Origin: Prolixibacteraceae bacterium
GTDB lineage: Bacteria; Bacteroidota; Bacteroidia; Bacteroidales; Prolixibacteraceae
Direction of reading: 5' to 3'
Length of the DNA stretch: 64,000 nucleotides
Assembly (NCBI GenBank): GCA_019459485.1
Contig: JAIBEZ010000049.1
Location: 43,901 to 107,900 of the forward strand
A program made the translations under genes and the position numbers. The notes under the pieces were generated by a model, which did not search any database, was not told the origin of the DNA, and worked only from the letters and a program-made list of their open reading frames with translations. The stretch's first letter is position 1; every line of letters starts with the position of its first letter. Shown piece after piece: positions 63,308 to 64,000 of the stretch.

Positions 63308-64000
63308 TTTTAAAAATCGTTACTGAATAAATCTTCTCCTTCAATCATCTTCTCCACCTTCCATATTCATCTGATTATTTAATTAAAACCAATAATCGGT
63401 TGAATACATTCAGTAAAATAAAGAGCAAAACCAATGGACGGTCGTTTAATTTCAAATGGTATTCCAGAAATCTAAAATTCAGGATTTGTCGTTTAAAATC
63501 AACCATTAAGTGACTTTTTTTCAACAACATATGCCTTAACCTAAAATTAAAACTTTTTTAAATTATTTACAAGAGTCAATTACAATGGATTTTTCGCAAC
63601 AATTAATTCGCACATAAGTGCGGAACAGTTCTATGCCTTAAGCAAAGCTGTGAACGGAATAAATACGTTCGACATAGCTCACGTCGAAGTCTATCCTTAC
63701 AAAATAAATCAAGCCTAAAGCTTTTGCATGTTAATCCGGAAGGGATGATTCATTCTGTAGCCTCGGATTTTAATCCGGGGCACAGATTTGATTGTATAGT
63801 AAAGAGTTCCATACGAACGGATCATCTTTGGAGTTAATTATTTGGAAAAAGATGTGAGCACACGCTAGCTCGCCGGCAGGCAGGTATTTGTAATCAAAAA
63901 TTCTAAGTACATGACAAAAATTTAAAAATTCCTATATCATCTTGGAACAAAGCGTTTAACAGCACTGAAGCTATATAAGTTAATCCATATTTGAACAAAC
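63308..64000. other. Gene-free right end with palindromic fragments
   Basis: No convincing coding frame is found in the last 693 bp. The first part should contain the promoter of the beta-helix gene, but no clear TAnnTTTG was picked. Hairpins of repeat type are GCCTCGGATT with AATCCGGGGC (63760-63781) and TTCGAC with GTCGAA near 63670-63690; GCCGGCAGGCAGG near 63880 is another repeat-like piece. These look like remains of repetitive extragenic elements. Confidence 0.5.

Overview
The window looks like chromosomal DNA from a member of the Bacteroidota, most likely a Bacteroidales/Marinilabiliales-type organism; the genus cannot be told from the sequence. The signs are a TonB-dependent receptor paired with a DUF4249 lipoprotein, a DUF4251 protein, a PorE-like TPR/PD40/OmpA protein, a type IX secretion (T9SS) sorting domain, an UpxY-type NusG paralog, a PUR/DUF3276 protein, and several promoters with the Bacteroidota -7 box TAnnTTTG. 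The DNA is A/T rich throughout.

Region 1 (1-31150) is mostly housekeeping and envelope genes on both strands. It holds a secreted Lys-C-like protease (cut by the left edge), a TatD nuclease, a methionine operon (aspartokinase-like protein, O-acetylhomoserine sulfhydrylase, MetA with the acetyl-CoA-type Glu111, hemerythrin) behind a 200-nt leader, a PorE-like protein, a hydroxyacid dehydrogenase/DUF4249/TonB receptor group, an acyl-CoA ligase, an ABC exporter, class I fumarase, an LTA-synthase-like sulfatase, TerC, DUF502, MsrB, a lipoprotein/PepSY pair, Dus, TrhO, a PUR protein, FolD and Ffh. A possible small RNA lies between trhO and the PUR gene.

Region 2 (about 31400-58830) is one exopolysaccharide/capsule locus, all on the + strand. 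It opens with a promoter and a long leader, an orphan IS3-OrfA-like HTH protein surrounded by TTAGAA motifs, and an UpxY antiterminator. Next come the initiating phosphoglycosyltransferase, Wza-like export lipoprotein, Wzc-like tyrosine autokinase, a HAD phosphatase and a Wzx flippase. A long run of glycosyltransferases, hexapeptide acyltransferases and a candidate Wzy polymerase follows. A FabG/KAS III/ACP cassette lies inside this run and could make an acyl group for the glycan. The run ends with a WecG/TagA transferase, a Gfo/Idh/MocA dehydrogenase and a TIM-barrel-like protein of unknown function. Several genes occur as diverged duplicates (two GT-D-like, two GT2-like each joined to a LbH acyltransferase, two tandem unknown GT-like). 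The middle of the locus is visibly more A/T rich than region 1, as is usual for exchanged glycan loci.

Region 3 (58796-64000) is a convergent terminator, a 1487-residue secreted beta-helix/Fn3 protein with a T9SS sorting domain, and a gene-free tail with palindromic repeats.

The less usual signals are non-coding: a 110-bp repeat in two copies, each just behind a gene in the same relative orientation; two four-armed palindromic repeats in the glycan locus; a 22-bp-stem hairpin in front of the initiating transferase gene; and the TTAGAA clusters around the orphan HTH gene. No CRISPR array, rRNA, tRNA or complete insertion sequence was seen.
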